A stretch of DNA of 64,000 nucleotides from the NCBI RefSeq assembly GCF_017355965.1, contig NZ_JAFIQW010000003.1, positions 272,001-336,000 of the forward strand, written 5' to 3'. This DNA comes from Desertivibrio insolitus (GTDB lineage: Bacteria; Actinomycetota; Actinomycetes; Actinomycetales; Microbacteriaceae). The notes under the pieces were generated by a model. The model was not told where the DNA came from and ran no database searches. It saw only the letters and a list, made by a program, of their open reading frames with translations. How positions within the stretch are numbered: the stretch's first letter is position 1; each line of letters opens with the position of its first letter. This document shows positions 51,036 through 60,251 of the stretch, piece by piece. The position numbers and the translations under genes are program-made.

Positions 51036-52352
51036 ATGACAATCCGTAGAACCCGCAGGTTGGTGGCGGCCGGAGCGCTAGCCACGACTGCCGCGATGCT
51101 GGTCGGCTGCAGCGGCGGCGGTGGCAACAGCGGCGGCGACGGCTCCGAGCTCTCGATCTACATCGACAGCGCGGAGTCCACCGTCGCTCAGTTCGAGGGC
51201 ATCATCGCGGCGTACGCCGAGGCGAACCCCGACGTCACCATCACCACCGAGACCCACCCGGCCGGCGGCGAGGGCGACAACCTCGTGAAGACGCGCCTTG
51301 CCACCGGCGAGATGAACGACCTCTTCTACTACAACTCGGGTTCCCTCTTCCAGGCGCTGAACCCCGACCAGACGCTCGTCGACCTGTCGGACCAGCCGTG
51401 GGTCGACAAGCTCGAAGAGGACTTCGTGACGACGGTCTCGACCGATCAGGGCATCTACGGTGCCCCTGCGAGCGCCTCCTTCGCCGGCGCCATGGTCTAC
51501 AGCAAGACCGTCTACGAGCAGCTCGGTCTCGAGGTCCCCACCACGTGGTCCGAGTTCATGGCGAACAACGAGGCCATCAAGGCGGCCGGGATCACCCCCA
51601 TCGCCCAGACGTACGGCGACACGTGGACCTCGCAGCTGTTCGTGCTCGGCGACTTCTACAACGTGCTCGCGCAGGACCCCGACTGGGCCGAGAAGTACAC
51701 GAACAACGAGGCCAAGTACGTCGACGAGCCCGCCATCGACGGCTTCCGTCACCAGCAGGAGGCGTTCGAGGCCGGCTACTTCAACCAGGACTTCGCGTCG
51801 GCGACGTACGACGACGGCGTGCGCATGCTCGCCGAGGGCACGGCCGCGCACTACCCGATGCTCACGGGCAACGTGGCCGGCAACATCGGCAGCAACTACC
51901 CCGACGCGGCCGACGCGATCGGTGTCTTCGGTATCCCGACGGATGCCGAAGGCGTCGAGAACGGCGTGACGGTCTGGATGCCGAACGGCATGTACGTCCC
52001 GAAGTCCACCGAGGGCGCTCAGCTCGACGCGGCCATGGAGTTCCTCGAGTGGCTGACGTCCCCCGAGGGCTGCGAGGCCATCGCCGACTCGGTGACGCTC
52101 GGCGGTCCGTTCGTCGTCGAGGGCTGCGAGCTGCCGAGTGACGTGCCGGCGATCGTCTCCGACCTGCAGCCCTACTTCGACGAGGGTCGCACCGGGCTGG
52201 CGCTCGAGTTCCTCTCGCCGATCAAGGGACCGGCCCTGGAGCAGATCACCGTCGAGGTCGGCTCCGGCATCCGCAGCGCCGAGGACGGTGCCGCGCTCTA
52301 CGACGAGGACGTCGAGAAGCAGGCCCAGCAGCTCGGCCTCGAGGGCTGGTAA
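51036..52352 (+). CDS. ABC transporter sugar-binding lipoprotein
   Basis: 438 residues. Signal peptide with lipobox LVGC (Cys about 25), Gly/Ser linker, then a family-1 extracellular solute-binding protein: AAYAEANPDVTITTETHP, TGEMNDLFYYNSGSLFQAL, GAMVYSKTVYEQLGLEVPTT and the C-terminal AAMEFLEWLTSPEG. Anchored outside, delivers oligosaccharide or glycoside to the two permeases. Very strong ribosome site AAGGAGGT before the ATG, consistent with high expression. Sits directly after the LacI-type operator. Confidence 0.95.
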   Translation: MTIRRTRRLVAAGALATTAAMLVGCSGGGGNSGGDGSELSIYIDSAESTVAQFEGIIAAYAEANPDVTITTETHPAGGEGDNLVKTRLATGEMNDLFYYNSGSLFQALNPDQTLVDLSDQPWVDKLEEDFVTTVSTDQGIYGAPASASFAGAMVYSKTVYEQLGLEVPTTWSEFMANNEAIKAAGITPIAQTYGDTWTSQLFVLGDFYNVLAQDPDWAEKYTNNEAKYVDEPAIDGFRHQQEAFEAGYFNQDFASATYDDGVRMLAEGTAAHYPMLTGNVAGNIGSNYPDAADAIGVFGIPTDAEGVENGVTVWMPNGMYVPKSTEGAQLDAAMEFLEWLTSPEGCEAIADSVTLGGPFVVEGCELPSDVPAIVSDLQPYFDEGRTGLALEFLSPIKGPALEQITVEVGSGIRSAEDGAALYDEDVEKQAQQLGLEGW

Positions 52353-52371
52353 GCCTTCTCACCACCATCTG

Positions 52372-52408
52372 ATGGGGCGGGCGCCCAGGCGTCCGCCCCA
52401 TTTCTTCT
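52372..52408 (+). terminator. Stem-loop between binding protein and permease genes
   Basis: ATGGGGCGG pairs with CCGCCCCAT (9 bp), followed by TTTCTTCT. Likely an intra-operon attenuating terminator or mRNA-stabilising hairpin that keeps the binding protein in excess of the permeases. Confidence 0.75.
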
Positions 52409-52424
52409 ACCCCGAGGAGCATCA

Positions 52425-53360
52425 ATGAGCGTCGCGACTCAGGCACTGTCCGAGCCGACCAAGCCGAAGCCCGGGTCGCCGCAGCGTCGTGGCGGCCGGC
52501 GGGCGATGAAGAGCCCCTACCCCACCTGGTTCTACCTGCCCGCGGGGCTCTTCTACATCCTTCTCTTCATCATCCCCACGGGCGCGTCGTTCTACTTCGC
52601 GCTCACCCGCTGGACGCTGTTCGACATCGAGTTCATCGGGCTCGACAACTTCGCCCAGTTCTTCCGCGAGCCCGCCCTGCTGCAGGGCTTCACGAACACC
52701 TTCATCTACGCGTTTCTGACCTCCGGGCTCAAGGTCGTGATCGGATTGCTGCTCGGGGTGTTCCTCACGTCGCAGATCCTCGCCCGCGGTTACCTGCGGT
52801 CGGTCATCTTCTTCCCCGTGCTGGTCAGCACGATCGGTGTCGGCGTCACCTTCGAGGTGCTGCTCGACCCGTTCGACGGCCTCGTGAACCAGAGTCTCGC
52901 CGCGCTCGGCATCACGGGGCCCGGCTGGCTGACCGACCCCGCCTGGGCCCTGTTCTCGGTCGCGATGGTCGACGTCTGGAAGGGCGTCGGTCTCGCCACC
53001 CTCATCTACATCGCGGGGATCGTAGCGATCCCCGCCGACTACTTCGAGGCGGCCCGCGTCGACGGCGCGAGCTCGTGGAACAACTTCTGGCACATCATCC
53101 TGCCGCTCGCACGGCCGGCCACGGTGACCGTCGTGATCCTGTCGCTGATCGGCGGGCTCCGGTCCTTCGACCTCATCTGGGCCATGACCCGAGGCGGGCC
53201 GGGATTCACGAGCGACGTGATCGCCTCCGTCATCTACAAGCAGTACCAGGCCGGGTTCTACGGCCTGTCGACCGCAGGCAACGTCGTGCTGTTCCTCGTG
53301 ATCGCCGCGATCGTCGTGCCTCTGTCGTTCTGGCTCAACAGGAAGGGAACCGAGGCATGA
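52425..53360 (+). CDS. Sugar ABC transporter permease 1
   Basis: 311 residues, six membrane helices, a CUT1-type permease (MalF/UgpA-like). The cytoplasmic EAA loop is FEAARVDGASSWNNFWHIILP. GAGGAG precedes the ATG. Overlaps permease 2 by four bases (ATGA). Confidence 0.94.
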   Translation: MSVATQALSEPTKPKPGSPQRRGGRRAMKSPYPTWFYLPAGLFYILLFIIPTGASFYFALTRWTLFDIEFIGLDNFAQFFREPALLQGFTNTFIYAFLTSGLKVVIGLLLGVFLTSQILARGYLRSVIFFPVLVSTIGVGVTFEVLLDPFDGLVNQSLAALGITGPGWLTDPAWALFSVAMVDVWKGVGLATLIYIAGIVAIPADYFEAARVDGASSWNNFWHIILPLARPATVTVVILSLIGGLRSFDLIWAMTRGGPGFTSDVIASVIYKQYQAGFYGLSTAGNVVLFLVIAAIVVPLSFWLNRKGTEA

Positions 53361-54190
53361 ACGCCGCGCGCTCCAGAGGGACCTGGCTCGGACTCATCGC
53401 GATCGTCGTCACGACGGTGGTGTTCCTGGTCCCGTTCGCCTTCATCGTGCTCACCGCATCGAAGTCCCAGCAGGAGGCGTCCCTCCTGCAGTTCACGCTC
53501 CCCACCCAATGGCAGTTCTTCGAGAACCTCGCCGCCGTCGTGGAGACGCGGGACGGGATCATCCTCCGGGCGTTCCTCAACAGCACGATCCTGACGGTCG
53601 CGAGCGTCGCCATCATGGTCGTGCTCGCAGCGATGGTCGGATACGTACTCCAGCGGCGTCAGTCGAGGTGGAACCCGGTCGTCAACCTGCTGGTGCTCGC
53701 CGGCCTCATCATCCCGCCCGCCGTCGTGCCGACGATCTTCCTGCTCCAGTCGCTCGGGCTGTTCAAGACCATGCCGGGCCTGATCGCGGTGCACGTGGCG
53801 TTCGGGCTGTCGTTCTGCATCCTGTTGTTCAGGGCCTTCGTCGCGGGCATCCCTCGGGAGCTCGACGAGGCGGCGCTGCTCGACGGCGCCTCGCCCCTCC
53901 GGCTGTTCTTCTCCGTGATCTTCCCGCTGCTGCGGTCGGTGATCGTCACGGTGATCGTCGTGCAGGCGGTGACCGTGTTCAACGACTTCACCTACGCGCT
54001 GTACTTCCTGCCAGGGGAGGAGAACGCGACGGTTCAGCTGACGCTCTACAACTTCCAGTCGCAGGGCCTCAACCAGTGGAACCTGCTGTTCATGGATGTG
54101 CTGCTGATCACGGTGCCCCCGCTGATCATGTACATCTTCTTCAACCGGCAGATCGTGGCGGGAATGACCTCCGGCGCGGTCAAGGGTTGA
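53357..54190 (+). CDS. Sugar ABC transporter permease 2
   Basis: 277 residues, six membrane helices, MalG/UgpE-like; EAA loop DEAALLDGASPLRLFFSVIFP. Pairs with permease 1. No ATPase gene follows, so the energy subunit must be a shared MsiK/UgpC-type protein encoded elsewhere. Confidence 0.94.
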   Translation: MNAARSRGTWLGLIAIVVTTVVFLVPFAFIVLTASKSQQEASLLQFTLPTQWQFFENLAAVVETRDGIILRAFLNSTILTVASVAIMVVLAAMVGYVLQRRQSRWNPVVNLLVLAGLIIPPAVVPTIFLLQSLGLFKTMPGLIAVHVAFGLSFCILLFRAFVAGIPRELDEAALLDGASPLRLFFSVIFPLLRSVIVTVIVVQAVTVFNDFTYALYFLPGEENATVQLTLYNFQSQGLNQWNLLFMDVLLITVPPLIMYIFFNRQIVAGMTSGAVKG

Positions 54191-54241
54191 TTGCGGCCTG
54201 AGTATTCTCAAGCGAAGCGAGGAAGCAAGGGGGTGGGAGCG

Positions 54242-55276
54242 GTGGAGGCCAAGCGCCGGTCGACGAGGATCTACGACGTCGCCGAACGGGCAGGTGTCTC
54301 GGTCGGCACCGTCTCCCACGTCCTGAATCATCCGGCCCGTGTGACCCCGGCCACCCGCGAGCGCGTGCTGCAGGCGATCGAGGAGCTCGGTTTCGTCCGC
54401 AACGCCAACGCCAGCACTCTCGCGGCGGGGCATTCGCGGAACGTCGGTCTCGTGGCGATCGATCTCGGCAACTCGATGTTCGTCGACATCGCCAACGGTG
54501 CGCAGAGCGCCGCGCGCCCGGCTGGACTGGACCTCCTGCTGGCCGGCAGCGAGGACGACTACGAGACGCAGGCGTCGAAGGTCGCGTTCTTCGACGAGGC
54601 CAGGGTGAGCGGGCTCATCCTCGCTCCGATGCAGGACTCCGCCGAGCAGATCGAACGGTTCCGCAAGCACCGTCGCCCGGTGGTCGTCGTCAACTACGAC
54701 CACAAGGACCCCGGGATCTGCAGCGTGATCGTCGACAACGAGCTCGCCGGTCAGCTCGCGGCCGAGCACCTGCTGTCGCTCGGTCGACGGCGGCTCCTCT
54801 TCGTCGGCGGTGACAATCCGGCGATCCAGCCGGTGCATTTCCGCTGGCTGGGCGTCGAGCGGGCACTACGCCGCTCGGGCGTTCAGGCGCAGGTCGAGAT
54901 GCAGAACACCCCGGACCTCGAACCCGGCTCGGGCATCGCGGTCGCCGAACAGATCCTCGGACTGCCGGCCGAGGAGCGCCCCGACGGCGTCATCGCGGTG
55001 ACGGACGGTCTGGCGGCCGGGGTGATCGAGGGACTGACAGCGGCCGGCGTGCGAGTACCCGTCGACATCGCGGTCATGGGATGCGATCACAACACCAGCG
55101 CCTGGACGGGCCGGCTCCCGTTGACCACCGTCGCGATGCAGGGCCGCGAGGTCGGCGAGACGGCGATGCAGCTCCTGCTCGAGGAACTCGACCAGGGCCC
55201 CGACCACGAGCACCGTCGGGTGGTGCTCGAGCCCCATCTCCTGGTGCGCGCCTCGACCGTGGGTTGGAACGGCTGA
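54242..55276 (+). CDS. LacI-family transcriptional regulator
   Basis: 344 residues from the GTG at 54242 (an alternative GTG at 54233 and a TTG at 54191 are in frame). N-terminal HTH with hinge TRIYDVAERAGVSVGTVSHVLN; then the periplasmic-binding-like sensor (VGLVAIDLGNSMFVDIANGA, GLILAPMQDSAEQIERF, VAVMGCDHNTSAW variant). Probably the repressor for the TGAAnCGnTTCA operators at the three promoters of this island, released by a sugar or glycoside. Fifty-one bases after permease 2, likely in the same transcript. Confidence 0.92.
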   Translation: MEAKRRSTRIYDVAERAGVSVGTVSHVLNHPARVTPATRERVLQAIEELGFVRNANASTLAAGHSRNVGLVAIDLGNSMFVDIANGAQSAARPAGLDLLLAGSEDDYETQASKVAFFDEARVSGLILAPMQDSAEQIERFRKHRRPVVVVNYDHKDPGICSVIVDNELAGQLAAEHLLSLGRRRLLFVGGDNPAIQPVHFRWLGVERALRRSGVQAQVEMQNTPDLEPGSGIAVAEQILGLPAEERPDGVIAVTDGLAAGVIEGLTAAGVRVPVDIAVMGCDHNTSAWTGRLPLTTVAMQGREVGETAMQLLLEELDQGPDHEHRRVVLEPHLLVRASTVGWNG

Positions 55277-55370
55277 GCCACCCGCCCGTCATGAATGCTG
55301 CGCCGCCACCGATGCAGCGAGGCGCACCACCGGTTCGACCATCTCCGCTTCCGACGACAAGGAAGACCTC

Positions 55371-56267
55371 ATGCCCTCAGGCCCCCGCCGCCTCATCCTC
55401 GACACCGACGCCAAGAACGAGGCCGACGACCAGTTCGCGATCGTTCACGCGCTGCTGTCCCCGACCCTCGACATCAGGGGGATCGTGCCCGCTCACTTCG
55501 GCACTCGCCGGAACGAGAACAGCATGCAGGAGTCGCGCGACGAGGTCGACCTGCTGTTGCGGATGCTCGATCTCCCGCATCCCGTCCGGGTCGAGAACGG
55601 CGCCGCCACTGCTCTCCCCGACCCCGCGACGCCGGTGACCTCCCCGGGCTCGCGGCTGATCATCGACGAGGCGCTCAAGGACGAGGGAACGCTGTACGTG
55701 GCGTTCCTCGGCCCGCTGACGGACATGGCGGCGGCGCTCCTGGAGGAACCGTCGATCCAGGATCGCGACGTGGTGGTCGTCTGGATCGGGGGGCCCAGCT
55801 ACGACGGCATCCTTCCCGGCTACAGCCCCGAGTTCAACCTCTCCAACGACGTCCACGCGGCGAACGTCGTCATGGACTCGCGGGTGCCGGTGTGGCAGAT
55901 CCCGATGTCGGTCTACACGATGATCGGCGTCGGCTACGAGGAGCTGCGCCACCGCGTCGAACCGCTCGGTGAGTGGGGTTCGTACCTCGTCCAGCAGGTG
56001 ATCGACTACAACGCGCGCGAGCCGGACGAGATGATGGATTTCCGGTCGCTGGGCGACAGTCCCGCGATCGGGGTCGTCATGAACCCGCTCGGCGCGCAGT
56101 GGCGTGAGCGCCCAGCCCCCCGCTTCACCGCGGGAGGCGAGATGGAGCTCGTCGAGGCGGGGCGCCGCGTCATCCGTGTCTGCGACGCGGTCGACACACG
56201 GTGGCTGCTCGAGGACATGTTCCACAAATTCCGGCGCTTCCACGAGTCGCGCAGCCCGTCGCGCTGA
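55371..56267 (+). CDS. Nucleoside-hydrolase-fold protein with variant metal motif
   Basis: 298 residues. The N-terminus has DTDAKNEADDQFAI (Asp11, 13, 19, 20), related to but two residues longer than the DTDPGxDD calcium site of inosine-uridine nucleoside hydrolases. VAFLGPLTDMAAALLEEPSI, WIGGPSYDGILPGYSPEFNL and NDVHAANVVMDS match the family core, and the late His-Asp-Pro site is replaced by GDSPAIGVVMNP. Such variants may hydrolyse N- or O-glycosides other than nucleosides. Encoded inside a rhamnoside-utilisation island after the LacI gene, which favours a sugar-related role. Fold confident, substrate unknown. Confidence 0.82.
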   Translation: MPSGPRRLILDTDAKNEADDQFAIVHALLSPTLDIRGIVPAHFGTRRNENSMQESRDEVDLLLRMLDLPHPVRVENGAATALPDPATPVTSPGSRLIIDEALKDEGTLYVAFLGPLTDMAAALLEEPSIQDRDVVVVWIGGPSYDGILPGYSPEFNLSNDVHAANVVMDSRVPVWQIPMSVYTMIGVGYEELRHRVEPLGEWGSYLVQQVIDYNAREPDEMMDFRSLGDSPAIGVVMNPLGAQWRERPAPRFTAGGEMELVEAGRRVIRVCDAVDTRWLLEDMFHKFRRFHESRSPSR

Positions 56268-56333
56268 CCTCGGTCGGTCTCGATGAAGCCGTGCGCCGCG
56301 GCATCCGCGCGCACACGAGAAGAAGGAGCGAGC

Positions 56334-57089
56334 GTGCCCGCACGACTCGAAGGCAAGACCGTCCTCGTCACCGGGGCAGCGACGGGGATAGGCCGCGCGA
56401 TCGCCGATCGCTTCGTCTCCGAGGGGGCGCGCGTCGCGTACGCCGACCGTGACGCAGACGGCGCCGGCGCGGCTGCCGCACACGACCGGGCGCTGGCGGT
56501 CGGGATGGACATCAGCGACGAGCGCTCGGTGGAGGCCGGCTACGCGGCCGTCGCCGCGGCCGGGTGGGAGCTCGACGTCGTCGTCGCCAACGCCGGCATC
56601 CAGCTCTTCGGGCAGGACGCGAAGATCGCCGACCTCGACCTGAGCACGTGGCAGCGCACCATCGACGTCAACCTCACGGGCACGTTCCTCACCGTCAAGC
56701 ACGGCGTCCGTGCGCTGCGCCGGCACGGGCGCGGCGGTTCCGTCATCTTCACCGGCTCGCCCACAGCGCTGAACGGCGAGGGGAACGAGTTCACCGCCTA
56801 CTCCTCGAGCAAGGCCGGGATGCACGGCATGGCCCGTGCGGTCGCGGGCGCGTACGCCGCCGAGAACATCAGGGCCAACGTGGTCGTGCCGGGCTACACC
56901 GAGACCACGCTCGTGGCGGCGATCGCCGACGATCCCGCCTCTCGCGCCGCGATCGTCAGCCGCATCCCGCTCGGTCGCGCCGGCAGCACCCGCGACGTCG
57001 AGGGGGTGATGGTGTTCCTCGCCTCCGACGACGGCGCCTTCGCGACGGGCGCCGAGTTCCGCGTCGACGGCGGCATGACGACACTCTGA
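56334..57089 (+). CDS. SDR-family NAD(P)-dependent oxidoreductase
   Basis: 251 residues from the GTG at 56334 (AGAAGGAG upstream). Classical SDR: cofactor motif [16 protein letters not shown]-like MDIS, NAG (VVANAGIQ), catalytic Ser in FTGSPTA and YxxxK in YSSSKAGM; C-terminus RVDGGMTTL. In a rhamnoside island a sugar dehydrogenase (for example L-rhamnose 1-dehydrogenase of the non-phosphorylated pathway) is attractive but unproven. The remnant at 2964-3150 is a close relative. Confidence 0.9.
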   Translation: MPARLEGKTVLVTGAATGIGRAIADRFVSEGARVAYADRDADGAGAAAAHDRALAVGMDISDERSVEAGYAAVAAAGWELDVVVANAGIQLFGQDAKIADLDLSTWQRTIDVNLTGTFLTVKHGVRALRRHGRGGSVIFTGSPTALNGEGNEFTAYSSSKAGMHGMARAVAGAYAAENIRANVVVPGYTETTLVAAIADDPASRAAIVSRIPLGRAGSTRDVEGVMVFLASDDGAFATGAEFRVDGGMTTL

Positions 57090-57145
57090 CCCGGGCGGCG
57101 CACACCCGCCGAGCGGCATCCGCGGCCCCGTCCTACGCTGAACGG

Positions 57146-57574
57146 ATGGACCTCCGCCTCGGCGCCTACGCCGTGATCGTCGACGACGGCCGCATCCTGC
57201 TCACGCATTGGGTCGGCGGCCGCGCCTGGACACTGCCCGGCGGCGGGGTGGAACCCGGCGAGAGTCCGGCGGATGCCGCGGAGCGCGAGGTCTTCGAGGA
57301 GACCGGGCACACCGTCGAGCTGCTCCGGGTGCTGGGCGTCGACAACTACGTCATCCCGGCCGAGCGGCGGATGTCGCGGGAGGGCGTGCCGCTCAACGCC
57401 GTGCGCGTCGTGTACGAGGGCGCCATCACCGGCGGCACCCTGACCAACGAGAAGAGCGGGAGCTCCGACGAGGCTCGATGGTTCCCCATCGAGGAGCTCG
57501 CGGAACTCCCGCTCCTGGATCTCGTGCGCGTAGGGCTCGCTCTGCTGGAGAAGCCCGGCGCCGTGCGGGTCTAG
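57146..57574 (+). CDS. Nudix hydrolase
   Basis: 142 residues with a complete Nudix box: [20 protein letters not shown] followed by TG (about 35-57). Hydrolyses a nucleoside diphosphate linked to another moiety; substrate unknown, MutT-like house-cleaning is possible. Convergent with the next gene; their stop codons overlap in the CTAG at 57571-57574. Confidence 0.92.
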   Translation: MDLRLGAYAVIVDDGRILLTHWVGGRAWTLPGGGVEPGESPADAAEREVFEETGHTVELLRVLGVDNYVIPAERRMSREGVPLNAVRVVYEGAITGGTLTNEKSGSSDEARWFPIEELAELPLLDLVRVGLALLEKPGAVRV

Positions 57575-58275
57575 ACCCCGGTGGCGCCCGAGCCCGAGGT
57601 GCCAGTGGTCGAGGAGTCGGCCGGCGTCACCGTGGTGGTGCCGTCCGTCGTCGTGCCGTCGGGGCTCGTCTCGAGCTCCTCGTCGGCGATCCACAGCTCG
57701 TCGTCGGCGCGCAGCGTCTGCCACACGGCGTAGGCGACACCCGCGACGGCGACCAGCAGGAAGCTGCCGAGGATGAACTTGCCGGGTCCGGCGGAGCCCG
57801 AGCCCTTCTTCTTGCTCTTCGCGACCTTGCCCGCCGCCTTGGCGGCCGCCTTCGCGACCTCCTTCTTGCCGGCGGCCTTGGCGACCTTGGCGGTCTGCGG
57901 CGCGACGTCGGCCTTCTTGGTCACGGTCTTGACCGCGGTGTCGACGCCCTTCTCGCCACCCTCCCTGACGGTGGTGATCGAGGCGAGTGCCGTCGCGATC
58001 GCGGCCGAGAGGGCCGGGGCGATGTCGGTGACGACCTTGTCGCGGGCGCCGCTCACGACGACCTTCCCCGACTCGACGGCCGGACGCACGCGGGTGTCGT
58101 AGGCACCGCGCGCAGCGGTCAGGCCCTCGTTGCGGGCGTAGTCGGTGCCGGACACCTTCGCGTCACGGGCCAGTTCACGGGCGCGCTCCAGCACGAGCTT
58201 CTGCTCGCTCCAGACGTTCTGCGCGCGACCCTGCAGCTTCTTCAGCTCCCGCTTGCGCTTGCGTGTCAGTTCCAT
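57571..58275 (-). CDS. Conserved hypothetical single-pass membrane protein
   Basis: 234 residues that I do not recognise as a named family. Basic N-terminus ([13 protein letters not shown]), a helical region with many Ala/Lys (about 60-160, [26 protein letters not shown]...), one membrane helix ([20 protein letters not shown], about 170-190) and an acidic then Thr/Gly/Ser-rich tail ending GSGATGV. The topology suggests a cytoplasmic basic coiled part possibly binding nucleic acid or membrane, with a short outer tail. Confidence 0.75.
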   Translation of the reverse strand: MELTRKRKRELKKLQGRAQNVWSEQKLVLERARELARDAKVSGTDYARNEGLTAARGAYDTRVRPAVESGKVVVSGARDKVVTDIAPALSAAIATALASITTVREGGEKGVDTAVKTVTKKADVAPQTAKVAKAAGKKEVAKAAAKAAGKVAKSKKKGSGSAGPGKFILGSFLLVAVAGVAYAVWQTLRADDELWIADEELETSPDGTTTDGTTTVTPADSSTTGTSGSGATGV

Positions 58276-58411
58276 GCGTGACAAACCTCCGTCAATCGAT
58301 GCGGCGAAAACCCATACTGGCACGCAGGGTGCCGTCGCGATATGGAGTTGACTGAACACTCGCTGAGTGCACCGCCAGCCTCGCGGGAGCCCGCTGTGGA
58401 AGAATCCGGGC

Positions 58412-58951
58412 ATGCCGCTTCACACCGCTGTCGCCACCATCCACACCAATAAGGGCGACATCAAGGTCAACCTGCTCGGGAACCACGCCCCCAAGACCGT
58501 CGAGAACTTCGTCGGCCTCGCCACCGGCGCGAAGGAGTGGACCCACCCGGGCACGGGCAAGACGTCCACCGAGCCGCTCTACGACGGCGTCATCTTCCAC
58601 CGCATCATCAAGCAGTTCATGATCCAGGGCGGCGACCCGCTCGGTCAGGGCATCGGTGGTCCCGGCTACCAGTTCGACGACGAGATCCACCCGGAGCTCA
58701 CCTTCGGCGAGCCCTACATCCTCGCCATGGCCAACGCGGGCAAGGTCGCGGGCCGCGGCACCAACGGTTCGCAGTTCTTCATCACGACGGTTCCGACGCC
58801 GTGGCTGCAGGGCAAGCACACCATCTTCGGCGTCGTCGCCGACGACGAGTCGCGCAAGGTCGTCGACGCGATCGAGGCCGTGCAGACCGACGGGCGCGAC
58901 AAGCCCCTCGACGACGTGCGCATCGAGAGCATCGACGTGGAGCAGGTCTGA
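58412..58951 (+). CDS. ppiA: Peptidyl-prolyl cis-trans isomerase (cyclophilin)
   Basis: 179 residues, complete cyclophilin with [32 protein letters not shown] and [22 protein letters not shown]. Cytosolic (no signal peptide). Equivalent to Mycobacterium PpiA near the same chromosomal position. Twenty-two bases before the rhomboid gene. Confidence 0.96.
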   Translation: MPLHTAVATIHTNKGDIKVNLLGNHAPKTVENFVGLATGAKEWTHPGTGKTSTEPLYDGVIFHRIIKQFMIQGGDPLGQGIGGPGYQFDDEIHPELTFGEPYILAMANAGKVAGRGTNGSQFFITTVPTPWLQGKHTIFGVVADDESRKVVDAIEAVQTDGRDKPLDDVRIESIDVEQV

Positions 58952-58973
58952 CCTCCTCCGCCCCGATCCTTCG

Positions 58974-59843
58974 ATGACACAGCCCGGGTACGACCCGAAC
59001 GACTACTGCTACCGGCATCCGGACCGTCAGAGCTACATCCTCTGCCAGCGGTGCGGGCGCACGATCTGCCCCGAGTGCCAGACCGCTGCACCGGTGGGCT
59101 TCCAGTGCCCGGAGTGCATGCGTGAGGCCCGTCAGTCGGCGCCGCGCACGAAGCCGGCGGTCGTGACCCGGATGCGCCCGAGCCGGCTCCGCTCGAGCGA
59201 CGGACCCGTGGTCACGTACGCCCTGATGGGCGTCTCGGTGTTCGTGTTCCTGCTGCAGTTCGTCATCCCCGACGGCTACCTCCGGGTCTACCCGGGGGTG
59301 GCCGCCTGGGTCGTGCCGTGGGGGATCGTGACGGCGATGTTCGCGCACGGTGGTTTCCTGCACCTGCTGACGAACATGCTGTCGCTGTACATCTTCGGCA
59401 GGGTGCTCGAACCCCTGCTCGGCCGGGGCAGGTTCCTGACGCTGTATCTGCTGTCGGGGCTCGCGGGCTCGGTCGCCTACATCCTCTTCGCGACGAGCTT
59501 CACCGGTGCGGTCGGGGCGTCGGGGGCGATCTTCGGCCTCTTCGGCGCGTACTTCGTCATCGCGCGGAGCACCGGTGCGAACGCGACGCCGATCATCGCG
59601 CTCATCGCGATCAACCTCGCGATCGGCTTCCTCGTGCCGGGGATCGCCTGGCAGGCCCACCTCGGTGGCGCCGCGGGCGGTGCACTGGTCGCGCTGATCA
59701 TGGGCCGGGTGCGCCGACGCGACCAGCGCCGGCACCTGGGGCTCCTGCTCGGGGCGGTCGCCGGCGGCCTGCTGCTGCTCGCCCTGCTGCCGCTCGCGGC
59801 CCCGAACCTGTTCCCGCTCGGGCTGCTGCTGACCCAGGGCTGA
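58974..59843 (+). CDS. Rhomboid-family intramembrane serine protease
   Basis: 289 residues. The N-terminal about 45 residues are a zinc-ribbon/B-box-like module with C-x2-C and H pairs (CYRHPDRQSYILCQRCGRT, CPECQ, CPECM). Then six membrane helices with catalytic Ser in GAVGASGAIFGLFGAY and catalytic His in WQAHLGGAAGG. Cleaves substrate proteins in or near the membrane. Member of the usual ppiA-rhomboid-crgA cluster. Confidence 0.94.
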   Translation: MTQPGYDPNDYCYRHPDRQSYILCQRCGRTICPECQTAAPVGFQCPECMREARQSAPRTKPAVVTRMRPSRLRSSDGPVVTYALMGVSVFVFLLQFVIPDGYLRVYPGVAAWVVPWGIVTAMFAHGGFLHLLTNMLSLYIFGRVLEPLLGRGRFLTLYLLSGLAGSVAYILFATSFTGAVGASGAIFGLFGAYFVIARSTGANATPIIALIAINLAIGFLVPGIAWQAHLGGAAGGALVALIMGRVRRRDQRRHLGLLLGAVAGGLLLLALLPLAAPNLFPLGLLLTQG

Positions 59844-59860
59844 CCGGGCGCGCGAACGAG

Positions 59861-59898
59861 AAGAGGGGGCGGATGCTGCATGGCATCCGCCCCCTCTT
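59861..59898 (+). terminator. Terminator after the rhomboid gene
   Basis: AAGAGGGGGCGGATGC (59861-59876) pairs perfectly with GCATCCGCCCCCTCTT (59883-59898), 16 bp with a 6-base loop; a short TAGTTATT-like tail follows. May serve the convergent crgA as well. Confidence 0.85.
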
Positions 59899-59900
59899 AG

Positions 59901-59921
59901 TTATCCACAGGGTTACTCACA
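59901..59921 (+). promoter_or_regulatory. DnaA box and TTACTCACA pair between rhomboid and crgA
   Basis: Perfect TTATCCACA (59901-59909), three bases, then TTACTCACA (59913-59921). Lies between two convergent genes. Confidence 0.6.
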
Positions 59922-59946
59922 CTGGGGAGAACTACACCTGTGTAAT

Positions 59947-60183
59947 TCACCGCCAACGAGTGGTCATGAGGAAGCCGATCAGCAGGATGCCGAACCCGAT
60001 CGCGATGTTCCACGAGCCAGCCTCGGCGATCGGGAACTGCCCGTTGGTGATGTAGAAGACGATGATCCAGAGCAGGCCGACGATCATGAAGCCGAACATC
60101 ACCGGCTTGAACCACACGGGATTGGGAACGGGCTCGCCCGATCGGTCCTCGGAGGGGACGGGCTTGCTAGAGGGACGCGCCAT
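59947..60183 (-). CDS. crgA: Cell division protein CrgA
   Basis: 78 residues with two membrane helices and the family core NPVWFKPVMFGFMIVGLLWI and FGILLIGFLMTTRWR. Small FtsZ/FtsI-associated actinobacterial division regulator (WhiP). Confidence 0.95.
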   Translation of the reverse strand: MARPSSKPVPSEDRSGEPVPNPVWFKPVMFGFMIVGLLWIIVFYITNGQFPIAEAGSWNIAIGFGILLIGFLMTTRWR

Positions 60184-60251
60184 GCCCGTGATTGTATCGT
60201 GACCATTCCTCCGCCTCGGGAGGCTCAGGCGGCCGCCTCTAGACTGCCCGC

